64,000 bases of DNA from an uncultured Clostridia bacterium. Its GTDB lineage: Bacteria; Bacillota; Clostridia; Lutisporales; Lutisporaceae. Every line of letters begins with the position of its first letter. Within the stretch, counting starts at the first letter, position 1. Shown here piece by piece: positions 45,704 through 53,336 of this stretch. The notes under the pieces were generated by a model. It did no database searches, was not told the DNA's origin, and saw nothing but the letters and a program-made list of their open reading frames with translations. Made by a program: the position numbers and the translations under genes. The stretch is from assembly GCA_937930535.1 (NCBI GenBank), contig CALGKJ010000074.1, positions 1 to 64,000 of the forward strand. Direction: 5' to 3'.

Positions 45704-46744
45704 ATGAACCTTATTGAGCTTATATATCCTCAAAATAGAATAGTGTCAATAGTCGGTACAGCTAAAAATGCAGGTAAAACCGTTACTCTGAATGAAATTA
45801 TTGCTGAAGCTGATGCAAAGGGAGTAAAGCTGGGCTTGATTTCTACAGGCAGAGACGGTGAACGGCGTGATGTACTGACCAATACAGAAAAGCCGCCCAT
45901 TTATGTAAGAAAAGGTACTATAGTAACCACAGTAGAAGGGGTACTGACTGATGCAAGCAAAAATAACTATGCGGCAATGGAAATACTATCTGTAACCAGC
46001 TATACAACACCCTTGGGCAGAGTAGTGCTCTGCCGTGCTGCAAGTGATGGCTATGTAGAAATATCCGGGCCTCCTTCCTCTGCATTAATCAAGCATATGT
46101 GTGATAATATGCTTGATTTTGGAGCACAGCTTGTTTTGGTGGATGGTTCTTTAGACAGAAGAGCTTCCGCAGCACCCTTTGTATCTGACGGCACTATAAT
46201 AGCCACAGGAGCTTCTCTGGCAAGAAGCATGGATTTAGTAATAGATAAGACGCTCCATATAGTCAGAACTTATTCTGTTCCTAAACTGGAAGAAGGATAT
46301 ATCCGAGATATAGCAGGAGATATATTTGAAAATAATAAGACTGCTTTAATAGACAGCCACGGAAATGTAAAATATATAGAAACCCAGACTACTCTCCAGT
46401 GCGGAGAGCTGATATCTGAAAATCTAAGGGAGGATACCGCATATGTGGTATTAAGCGGCTCAGCAACCACCGACTCCATTAAAACCATGCTGCTTAACAG
46501 AAAAAGCGATTTTAAAATTGTAGTAAAAGACCCTACAAGGATTTTTATATCGGCGGCGGATTATTTATCCTTGCAAAAGCTAGGCATGGAGCTTAGAGTT
46601 TTAGAGGGAATAAATATTATAGCCATTACTATAAATCCTTACTCACCAGAAGGCTACTATTTTGACTCCCAGGAATTTCTGAATCGTATAAGAAGCGTAA
46701 TCCCAAACATACCAGCCTTTGATGTAATTCAGGGAGGTATATAA
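45704..46744 (+). CDS. kamB: KamB-like P-loop protein of the lysine-fermentation operon
   Basis: A 346-residue cytosolic protein with an N-terminal P-loop (VGTAKNAGKTVTLNEI, residues about 17-32), SGPPSSALIKHM (about 124-135) and DGSLDRRASAAP. Proteins of this kind sit next to kamC-kamD-kamE in lysine fermenters. ATG 45704 follows AGGAG at 45691-45695. By position it may help maintain or reactivate the B12-dependent aminomutase, but that is not proven. It is followed by kamC after one base. Confidence 0.7.
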   Translation: MNLIELIYPQNRIVSIVGTAKNAGKTVTLNEIIAEADAKGVKLGLISTGRDGERRDVLTNTEKPPIYVRKGTIVTTVEGVLTDASKNNYAAMEILSVTSYTTPLGRVVLCRAASDGYVEISGPPSSALIKHMCDNMLDFGAQLVLVDGSLDRRASAAPFVSDGTIIATGASLARSMDLVIDKTLHIVRTYSVPKLEEGYIRDIAGDIFENNKTALIDSHGNVKYIETQTTLQCGELISENLREDTAYVVLSGSATTDSIKTMLLNRKSDFKIVVKDPTRIFISAADYLSLQKLGMELRVLEGINIIAITINPYSPEGYYFDSQEFLNRIRSVIPNIPAFDVIQGGI

Positions 46745-46745
46745 T

Positions 46746-48356
46746 ATGCTTATAGATGAAAAAACAAGAAAGCTGTTGGACGTAGATCGAGTTCTGGCAG
46801 AGCTGCATACAACCACACCCTATGGACTAAAATACAAAAACAGCATGAAGCCATATACCCCAAAGGATAAAAAAATACTAGAAAATGAGCTTGAAAGAAT
46901 AGAAAAAATCAAAGAGCTTATACAAGCTCAAAAACCTGTATTTCTTGAGATAAAATCAACCATGAAGCAGATAAAGGATATTAGAAGATCCATAGAGCGT
47001 ACAGTTCAAGGAGGAGTTTTGACCACTGTTGAGCTTTTTGAGCTAAAGAACCTTAATTCAGCCATGAATTTAATTTCAAACAGCCAAAAAAAGCTTCAAT
47101 GGAAGATTCCTGAAAAGTACATAATAAAAGAGCTTAAATGGGTAGATAAGCTTCTGGATCCTGACAAAAGCGGACTGATGACCTTCTATATCTATGACAG
47201 CTATTCTAAAGAGCTGGCAGAAACAAGAAAACAAAAGCAGAAGCTAGAACAGCAGTTTGAAGCAAACAGAAAAAATTTGATAAAAGAAATAGAACAGCAG
47301 GCAAATGTATCAATAAGGATAACAGGAGAAATAACAGTCAGCCGAAGCAACGCAGAGCAGATAGAAAAGCTGAAAAAAAATGAGAAGCTCCAAGTGTCAA
47401 GTGAAACATACATGAATACAACCTTCAAGATAAAGCCTGATGAAGCTATGCTAAAACTTACAGAGCAGATAGAAACCCTGAAAAACCAAGAACTGCTGGA
47501 GGAAGGCAAGGTACTAGAAAAACTCTCCTTAGAGCTTGCAGCAAAAAGCAATGAAATAATAAGCAACATGGAAGCATTAGGCGAATTTGATCTGCTGATA
47601 GCAAAGGCATATCTGGCTATAGCACAAAATGCAGTAAAACCCATAATAAGACCCATATCCCAAGAAGGTATTTTGTATACAATAATAAACGGAAGAAATC
47701 CAGTCGTAGAAGCAGAGCTGAGAAAAAAAAGCAAAGAATACATGCCAATAACTATAAAGCTTAATCAAAATGCAGCAGTCATAACAGGAGCCAATATGGG
47801 AGGAAAAACAGTATCCCTAAAAATGGCAGGACTTTTAGCAGCCATGGTGCATTATGGACTCTTAGTTCCAGCGGATTATATGGAAATGCCATTATTTGAT
47901 TTTATATTTTTATCAGCAGGAGACCAGCAATCCGTAGATCAAGGCTTAAGCACCTTCGGCGCAGAAATGCAGGGCATAAAAAATATACTATGCAAAGAAC
48001 AAAGCAGCGGCTTGATACTAATAGACGAGCTGGCACGGGGAACCAACCCTCAAGAAGGCTACGCCATATCCTATGCAATAATAGACTACCTGATAAAAAA
48101 ACAGCACTTAACCATAATAACCACACACTTTGACAAACTGGTAAGAGAAGGAGTCAAACACCTGCAAGTCAACGGACTAAGAAATATAGACACAGACCTG
48201 ATAAACTCACCAGAGCTGATTTCACAGCACATGGACTACACACTCATAGAAATAGAAGGAAACGCAGAAGTACCAAGAGACGCACTAAAAATCTCAAAAA
48301 TGATGGGCATACCAAAAGAAATAATAGAAAAAGCAGAAGAGATCATGGGAAGATGA
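46746..48356 (+). CDS. kamC: KamC, MutS-like ATPase of the lysine-fermentation operon
   Basis: A 536-residue protein with the MutS core and ATPase domains: a long helical lever (residues about 60-290), Walker A ITGANMGGKTVSLK (about 347-360), QQSVDQGLSTFGAEM, Walker B LILIDELARGTNPQEG and a THFDKL switch. It lacks the N-terminal mismatch-binding domains of MutS and the Smr domain of MutS2. Its place between kamB and kamD suggests an aminomutase chaperone or repair role rather than DNA repair (inference). Confidence 0.8.
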   Translation: MLIDEKTRKLLDVDRVLAELHTTTPYGLKYKNSMKPYTPKDKKILENELERIEKIKELIQAQKPVFLEIKSTMKQIKDIRRSIERTVQGGVLTTVELFELKNLNSAMNLISNSQKKLQWKIPEKYIIKELKWVDKLLDPDKSGLMTFYIYDSYSKELAETRKQKQKLEQQFEANRKNLIKEIEQQANVSIRITGEITVSRSNAEQIEKLKKNEKLQVSSETYMNTTFKIKPDEAMLKLTEQIETLKNQELLEEGKVLEKLSLELAAKSNEIISNMEALGEFDLLIAKAYLAIAQNAVKPIIRPISQEGILYTIINGRNPVVEAELRKKSKEYMPITIKLNQNAAVITGANMGGKTVSLKMAGLLAAMVHYGLLVPADYMEMPLFDFIFLSAGDQQSVDQGLSTFGAEMQGIKNILCKEQSSGLILIDELARGTNPQEGYAISYAIIDYLIKKQHLTIITTHFDKLVREGVKHLQVNGLRNIDTDLINSPELISQHMDYTLIEIEGNAEVPRDALKISKMMGIPKEIIEKAEEIMGR

Positions 48357-48359
48357 TGC

Positions 48360-48602
48360 AACTTGTTGTATTAGTTAATGTTAGAATGCCTTGTGTAAGG
48401 ACTTAGAATTACTTAGAGAACGAAGGAAAAGCTGTACCAATTGTTTGAGCTAGCTTATATATATTTAAGTCACTAGAATCAGACATATATGTACTTTTGG
48501 AAACGATATGACCATGTGCGAGTTTTGGTACTGCCCGTAGTGAACTTAGTAATTCTTAGTCATGGAACATTATGCATTTGTTATTAACTAATACAACAAG
48601 TT
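48360..48602. repeat. Long hairpin MITE-like element, copy L2
   Basis: The ends are a perfect 20-bp inverted repeat (48360-48379 and 48583-48602, AACTTGTTGTATTAGTTAAT and its complement). Inside, GGACTTAGAATTACTTAG pairs with CTTAGTAATTCTTAGTC and GTACCAA pairs with TTGGTAC. The core TTGTTTGAGC ... GCGAGTTTTG matches element L1 at 3-217, but about 65 extra nt lie between the two halves of the core. It fills the gap between kamC and kamD. Confidence 0.78.
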
Positions 48603-48666
48603 ATAAAACAAAAGCTTACAGCGTGATGCTTTAAAACATAGATAATTCTTAAAGTGGAGGTATTTT

Positions 48667-50214
48667 ATGAGCAAACTAAATCTAGATCAAAGCCTGATAG
48701 ACAAGGCAAGAATATCCGCAAGGCATATTGCCGGCGATATACAAAGCTTTATAGATAAGCATACAACCGCAGCAGTAGAACGAACAATAGCAAGACTCAT
48801 GGGCATAGACGGAGTGGATGAGGTAGGCACACCACTTCCAAATGTAGTAGTAGACAGCTTAAAGAAAAACGGATGTCTTAACATAGGAGTAGCTTACTTC
48901 CTAGCAAATGCCATACTAAATACAAACCTGACACCCCAGGAAATAGCTGAGAAGATATCAGCAGGAGAACTGGACATAACCAAGCTCCCAATGCTGGAAG
49001 AAACCAAGGTAAAGCAAAAAGCCAGCGAACTGGCAAACGCAATGGCACAAAGAATAAAGGAAAACAGAAGCAGAAGAGAACAATACCTGCAAACCTTAGG
49101 TGAAGGCAGAAAACCATACCTATATGTAATAGTAGCAACAGGAAACATCTATGAGGACGTAGTACAAGCACAAGCGGCTGCAAAACAGGGAGCGGACATT
49201 ATTGCCGTAATAAGAACCACAGGGCAAAGTCTTTTGGATTATGTTCCATATGGTGCTACAACAGAAGGCTTCGGAGGCACATATGCTACACAAGAAAACT
49301 TCAAAATAATGAGAAAAGCACTAGACGAGGTAGGCGAAGAGGTAGGCAGATATATAAGACTATGCAACTACTGCTCAGGTCTATGTATGCCTGAAATAGC
49401 AGCTATGGGCGCAATAGAAAGACTTGACGTAATGCTTAATGATGCGCTATACGGAATACTTTTCAGAGATATAAACATGCAAAGAACACTTATAGATCAG
49501 TTTTTCTCAAGAGTAATAAACGGCTTTGCCGGAGTTATCATTAATACAGGTGAAGACAATTACCTTACAACAGCAGATGCAGTAGAAGAAGCACATACAG
49601 TACTTGCTTCCCAATTTATAAACGAACAATTTGCACTAATGGCAGGAATACCAGAGGAACAAATGGGGCTTGGTCATGCCTTTGAAATAGAACCAAACGT
49701 AGAAAACGGCTTTTTATTAGAGCTTTCACAAGCACAAATGGCAAGAGAAATCTTCCCCAAAGCTCCTCTAAAATACATGCCTCCTACAAAATTTATGACA
49801 GGAAACGTATTTAAAGGACATATTCAAGACGCACTATTTAATGTAGTATCAGTTTGGACCAATCAGGGAATCCAGCTTCTAGGCATGATGACAGAAGCCA
49901 TACACACACCCTTTATTGCTGATAGAGCACTATCAATAGAAAATGCCAGATACATTTTTAACAACCTGAGAAACATAGGCGATGAAATAGAATTCAAGCA
50001 AGGCGGAATAATCCAAAGCAGAGCGGCAGAAGTACTAAATAAAGCTGCAACCCTGCTGCAAAACATAGAGGAGGAAGGACTTTTCGCTACCCTAGAGCAA
50101 GGCAAGTTCGGCGGAGTAAAAAGAAGCAGAACCGGCGGCAAAGGCTTGGACGGAGTAGTCGAAAAGAACGACAAGTACTGTAATCCATTTATAGAATTGA
50201 TGTTGAATAACTAA
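48667..50214 (+). CDS. kamD: Beta-lysine 5,6-aminomutase alpha subunit
   Basis: A 515-residue TIM-barrel subunit of the adenosylcobalamin- and PLP-dependent enzyme that converts L-beta-lysine to 3,5-diaminohexanoate. Length and the conserved opening (KLNLDQSLIDKARISARHIA), VIRTTGQSLLDYVPYGATTE and the SRTGGKGLDGVVEK tail match the family. The ribosome site is AGTGGAGG. It is separated from kamC by the 243-bp hairpin repeat and from kamE by 76 bp. Confidence 0.93.
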   Translation: MSKLNLDQSLIDKARISARHIAGDIQSFIDKHTTAAVERTIARLMGIDGVDEVGTPLPNVVVDSLKKNGCLNIGVAYFLANAILNTNLTPQEIAEKISAGELDITKLPMLEETKVKQKASELANAMAQRIKENRSRREQYLQTLGEGRKPYLYVIVATGNIYEDVVQAQAAAKQGADIIAVIRTTGQSLLDYVPYGATTEGFGGTYATQENFKIMRKALDEVGEEVGRYIRLCNYCSGLCMPEIAAMGAIERLDVMLNDALYGILFRDINMQRTLIDQFFSRVINGFAGVIINTGEDNYLTTADAVEEAHTVLASQFINEQFALMAGIPEEQMGLGHAFEIEPNVENGFLLELSQAQMAREIFPKAPLKYMPPTKFMTGNVFKGHIQDALFNVVSVWTNQGIQLLGMMTEAIHTPFIADRALSIENARYIFNNLRNIGDEIEFKQGGIIQSRAAEVLNKAATLLQNIEEEGLFATLEQGKFGGVKRSRTGGKGLDGVVEKNDKYCNPFIELMLNN

Positions 50215-50217
50215 TAT

Positions 50218-50256
50218 AGGACTATTTGTATTCGTTATTAACTAATATAAATAGTG
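50218..50256. repeat. End-only remnant of the long hairpin element
   Basis: ACTATTTGTATT and AATATAAATAGT pair at 11 of 12 positions around CGTTATTAACT. The segment GTTATTAACTAATA is shared with the right end of element L2 (48580-48593). It looks like a copy whose interior has been lost. It lies between kamD and kamE. Confidence 0.5.
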
Positions 50257-50290
50257 TACTATCGAGTATTTTGAAGCTGGAGGTTTTAAA

Positions 50291-51073
50291 ATGAGTTCAG
50301 GTTTATATTCAATGAATAAAAGGGATTTCGATATAACCTTTGACCCCAAAAAAGTAAAGCCCTATGGCGATACAATGAACGACGGCAAAGTACAGCTAAG
50401 CTTTACACTGCCAATAAAAGCAGATGAAACAGCAGTAGAAGCAGCCAAGCTCTATGCAATGAAAATGGGCATAGAAGAGCCAAGCGTAGTCCATATGGCA
50501 GATCTCGGCGTAGGCTACTCCTTCTTTGTAGTCTACGGAAGCTGCATACACACCATAGACGTTACTGATATAAAGGTAGCCAAGGTCGAGTCCTCAGTAA
50601 TGAGCATGACAGAAGTAGATGAATATATAAAAAACAACATAGGGCGAAAAATAGTAATAGTAGGCGCAAGCACAGGCACTGATGCTCACACCGTAGGCAT
50701 AGATGCGATAATGAACATGAAGGGCTACGCCGGTCACTACGGACTTGAAAGATACGAAATGATAGAAGCTCATAATCTGGGAAGTCAAGTTCCCAATGAG
50801 GAATTTATAAAAAAGGCAGTAGAACTGAACGCTGACGCACTGCTTGTATCCCAGACGGTTACTCAAAAGAATGTACACATTCAAAATATGACAAACCTTA
50901 TTGAGCTGTTAGAAGCAGAAGGTCTAAGGGATAAGCTGCTAGTAGTATGCGGCGGTCCAAGAATATCCCACGAGCTGGCTATAGAGCTAGGCTATGATGC
51001 CGGCTTTGGAGCAGGCTCCTATGCAGAGGACGTTGCTTCCTATGTTGTTCAGGAAATGGTAAATAGAAAGTAG
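50291..51073 (+). CDS. kamE: Beta-lysine 5,6-aminomutase beta subunit (B12-binding)
   Basis: A 260-residue subunit. The N-terminal part (about 1-115) contributes to dimerisation, and the C-terminal Rossmann domain (about 118-258) binds cobalamin base-off through DAHTVG (D-x-H-x-x-G, residues about 132-137). LLVVCGGPRISHELAIELGY follows near the end. The ribosome site is TGGAGG. A strong terminator closes the operon, so the later pathway genes (kce, kal, CoA transferases) are not here. Confidence 0.93.
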   Translation: MSSGLYSMNKRDFDITFDPKKVKPYGDTMNDGKVQLSFTLPIKADETAVEAAKLYAMKMGIEEPSVVHMADLGVGYSFFVVYGSCIHTIDVTDIKVAKVESSVMSMTEVDEYIKNNIGRKIVIVGASTGTDAHTVGIDAIMNMKGYAGHYGLERYEMIEAHNLGSQVPNEEFIKKAVELNADALLVSQTVTQKNVHIQNMTNLIELLEAEGLRDKLLVVCGGPRISHELAIELGYDAGFGAGSYAEDVASYVVQEMVNRK

Positions 51074-51080
51074 ATGTAGA

Positions 51081-51136
51081 AAAAGGCTGTTTGATAATAT
51101 AAGTATAAGCTTATTATCAAACAGTCTTTTGTTTTT
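51081..51136 (+). terminator. Rho-independent terminator of the kam operon
   Basis: A 19-bp stem (51081-51099 / 51112-51130) with one G-T type mismatch, AAAAGGCTGTTTG... against CAAACAGTCTTTT, followed by GTTTTTATT. Confidence 0.92.
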
Positions 51137-51275
51137 ATTAATCATTTGTTGTTTTATTCCATATCTGTTGATATACTATGCATAGTATTATTATCTACGC
51201 CATAATAATCTCTGTTTTATCATGCTCCAACTATAATATGGGTTCATTTACCCATTTAGAAAGTGAGAAATTAAA

Positions 51276-51764
51276 ATGAAAAGAGCGAAATTTACATTAC
51301 TCACTTTGTTGTTATTGATTGTGTCTGTAGTCAATTCAAAACCTACAATACTTGCATATAACAATAATAAAGCAGAGCTAATAATTAACCAGTATATTGA
51401 TTCTATAAAATCAAATAAGTGGGATGCGTATGTAGAGCTTTTTAATTATGATGAAGCTACTAAAAATGACCTACTATCATATTTAAAAGACAGCAAGAAC
51501 CAAGCAAAAAAAGAAGGAATTCACGGAATTAAGGATATAAAACTGGTGAGCGTAGAATTAACAACTGATCCAGAGTTTATCTCTAAAGGTGACTATGTTT
51601 ATGATGTGTTATTAGATATGAAAGTTAATAAGACTTCTGAATTTTATATGAATGGAGTTACACGTCACGTTTTTGTTTTTAGGATGAGGGGTGATGGGCT
51701 TAAGATTGAGACTGTATATTTTAGAGGGTTAGTTGGTAAAGGTAATGAGCAAACTGCGTCGTAA
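51276..51764 (+). CDS. Small exported protein of unknown function
   Basis: A 162-residue protein with an N-terminal signal peptide (KRAKFTLLTLLLLIVSVVNS). The mature part starts with a helix, AELIINQYIDSIKSNKWDAY, and continues as an alpha/beta unit reminiscent of NTF2-like domains (YDVLLDMKVNK, HVFVFRMRGDGLKIETVYF). That resemblance is weak. The ribosome signal is poor (AAAGTGAG). No functional neighbours. Confidence 0.6.
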   Translation: MKRAKFTLLTLLLLIVSVVNSKPTILAYNNNKAELIINQYIDSIKSNKWDAYVELFNYDEATKNDLLSYLKDSKNQAKKEGIHGIKDIKLVSVELTTDPEFISKGDYVYDVLLDMKVNKTSEFYMNGVTRHVFVFRMRGDGLKIETVYFRGLVGKGNEQTAS

Positions 51765-51908
51765 CTTGAATGCAAAATGGCACCTTGGAAACTGAATAAT
51801 ACGGTATAAAAAATTGAAATGTTTAGTAATTGTTATGTTATAATTAGATAGGTAATATTTGCAAATACCATAGGCTTCAAAAGGCATTTTAAAAAGGAGA
51901 AGGTGAGT

Positions 51909-52805
51909 ATGGATATTTATGTAAGACCAGAATCACATGAAATAGATACATTAGCAAGAAGAAGAGTACCACTAGCATTTCCAGTGGCATGGGAACATAG
52001 AGAACTTACTGGACGAGATTATGGTATTGATATGATAATTGAAGTATTCGAAAATGGAATTGCTACTGGAAACTTATTGTCTTTGCAAATAAAGGGTACA
52101 TCGAAGAACATTTCTATTGCAGAGAAAATTATATACGACTTACCAGTTAGAACTCTCATATATTCTGACATGTTTATCGCTCCAGTGCTGTTGGTGCTGT
52201 GTCCAGTAAACAGCCAACAGAAGGGCTTTTATTATTTATGGTTACAAGAATATATAAGGGTCATATTAAATCGTGAGAATCCAGACTGGAGAAAAAATAC
52301 TTCTAAAGTACGTGTAAAAATACCAGTTAGAAATTATATGCCCGGAGATGAAGATAAAGTTGCTTTTATATCAAATTTTCCTAAAAGAATATTTGATTGG
52401 TGTCAATATGCTAGAATATATGAGGATATTAAGTATGCCTTAGATAATTACTTCAATATTGATAATATGATTCCTGAAGAATTTGAAAACGATAAATTCT
52501 TTAGCGATATTATTAAGCAGAGTAAAGATGAATTAGCACGTGTGATTCGTCTTATAAATGAGATTATCAACTTAAAAAGTATTTTTGCCGATAAAGATTG
52601 GAATTTACCACAATCCACATTGAGAGATATAATTATCCCAGCGCTAAAAGCAGCAGAAGAACTGTTCTATGATAATTGTAAGAATAGATTTGAGGCAAAA
52701 AATATCCTTTCTAGATTATTATCAGTTTCTCATTTACTTGGACTTTATAATGATTATGATTATTCTAGAGCTTTATGGGCACAGGAGGGAGTACATAATT
52801 TTTAA
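51909..52805 (+). CDS. DUF4365-like nuclease-fold protein
   Basis: A protein of about 298 residues. The N-terminal domain (about 10-140) resembles DUF4365 with a PD-(D/E)xK-like pattern: GRDYGIDMIIEVFENG, then LSLQIKGTSK. The D, E and Q-x-K spacing suits a restriction-endonuclease-like fold. The C-terminal half is helical and unassigned. ATG 51909 is preferred over a GTG at 51903, since AAGGAG (51894-51899) gives better spacing. It is a single gene with its own terminator, and such domains are often found in defence contexts, but no partner is seen here. Nuclease activity is not shown. Confidence 0.6.
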   Translation: MDIYVRPESHEIDTLARRRVPLAFPVAWEHRELTGRDYGIDMIIEVFENGIATGNLLSLQIKGTSKNISIAEKIIYDLPVRTLIYSDMFIAPVLLVLCPVNSQQKGFYYLWLQEYIRVILNRENPDWRKNTSKVRVKIPVRNYMPGDEDKVAFISNFPKRIFDWCQYARIYEDIKYALDNYFNIDNMIPEEFENDKFFSDIIKQSKDELARVIRLINEIINLKSIFADKDWNLPQSTLRDIIIPALKAAEELFYDNCKNRFEAKNILSRLLSVSHLLGLYNDYDYSRALWAQEGVHNF

Positions 52806-52818
52806 ATTATTAATTACA

Positions 52819-52858
52819 AAAATACCGTATTATTCACTTGAATATGCGGTATTTTTAT
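52819..52858 (+). terminator. Rho-independent terminator
   Basis: A 9-bp stem AAAATACCG (52819-52827) / CGGTATTTT (52847-52855) with an extra ATTC/GAAT pairing inside, then TA and T-rich sequence. Confidence 0.8.
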
Positions 52859-53049
52859 TTGTTCACTACGTCACATTCCAACCACACAAAGAAGCTTTAA
52901 AGTATAATTACTTCTACAATGGGCATACAGATGTAACCGCACTGATGGATACTACAGAAACATAAAATCAAACTACTACGGTGCCTAAGAAAACAGGAAG
53001 CTAATATCTAAATACATGATAATATGACTCAAAGATAGCTATATAAATC

Positions 53050-53270
53050 ACACTAAATAATCTACATTGTGGGAAGATAAGAATATTTGCAGACGTATTT
53101 TTCATCCTAAAAAGGATGTTTACATCCTCGGAATACCCTTCTGCCAAAATATCCGTAAAAAGCTTCCTTGGCGTTGACCAATAGGATATTTTGTGCAGTT
53201 GCCAACCTTTTGGGTTGGAAAAAAATTATGTATGGAAATGATTCTTATCTATACGGAAATGACTTAGTGT
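53050..53270. repeat. 221-bp inverted-repeat element of a second type
   Basis: The outer ends are ACACTAA (53050-53056) / TTAGTGT (53264-53270), and inside them AGATAAGAAT (53075-53084) / ATTCTTATCT (53241-53250). The interior is packed with hairpins: CATCCT/AGGATG, GGATGT/ACATCC, CTGCCAAAATATCC / GGATATTTTGTGCAG, and CCAACC/GGGTTGG. No similarity to the elements at 3-217 or 48360-48602 was found. Nature unknown; MITE-like. Confidence 0.6.
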
Positions 53271-53278
53271 ACAAAACA

Positions 53279-53310
53279 GGGTAATAATTGTTTATAAACA
53301 ATTATTACCC
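53279..53310 (-). terminator. 32-bp perfect palindrome, probable terminator of the minus-strand gene
   Basis: GGGTAATAATTGTTTA followed directly by its exact complement. On the minus strand it ends with TGTTTTGT. It lies 27 bp beyond the end of the minus-strand gene. Confidence 0.65.
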
Positions 53311-53336
53311 CATAAATCATAACTAAAACCCAACAC

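Larger units (their letters stand above)
52859..53336. other. 478-bp gap between convergent genes
   Basis: No gene is supported. It contains an inverted-repeat element at 53050-53270 and a 32-bp perfect palindrome at 53279-53310. Confidence 0.6.

Noticed and set aside
46746-48356. Calling the MutS-like gene a DNA mismatch-repair mutS or mutS2
   Set aside because: It lacks the N-terminal mismatch-binding domains and the C-terminal Smr domain, and its place in the operon fits KamC.
48360-48602. The repeat between kamC and kamD as a group II intron or tRNA-like structure
   Set aside because: No domain V-like sequence, no tRNA fold and no reverse transcriptase; the structure is a simple long hairpin.
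52669-52965. Open frame of 98 codons overlapping the end of the DUF4365-like gene
   Set aside because: It runs through that gene's terminator and has no ribosome site or recognisable domain.
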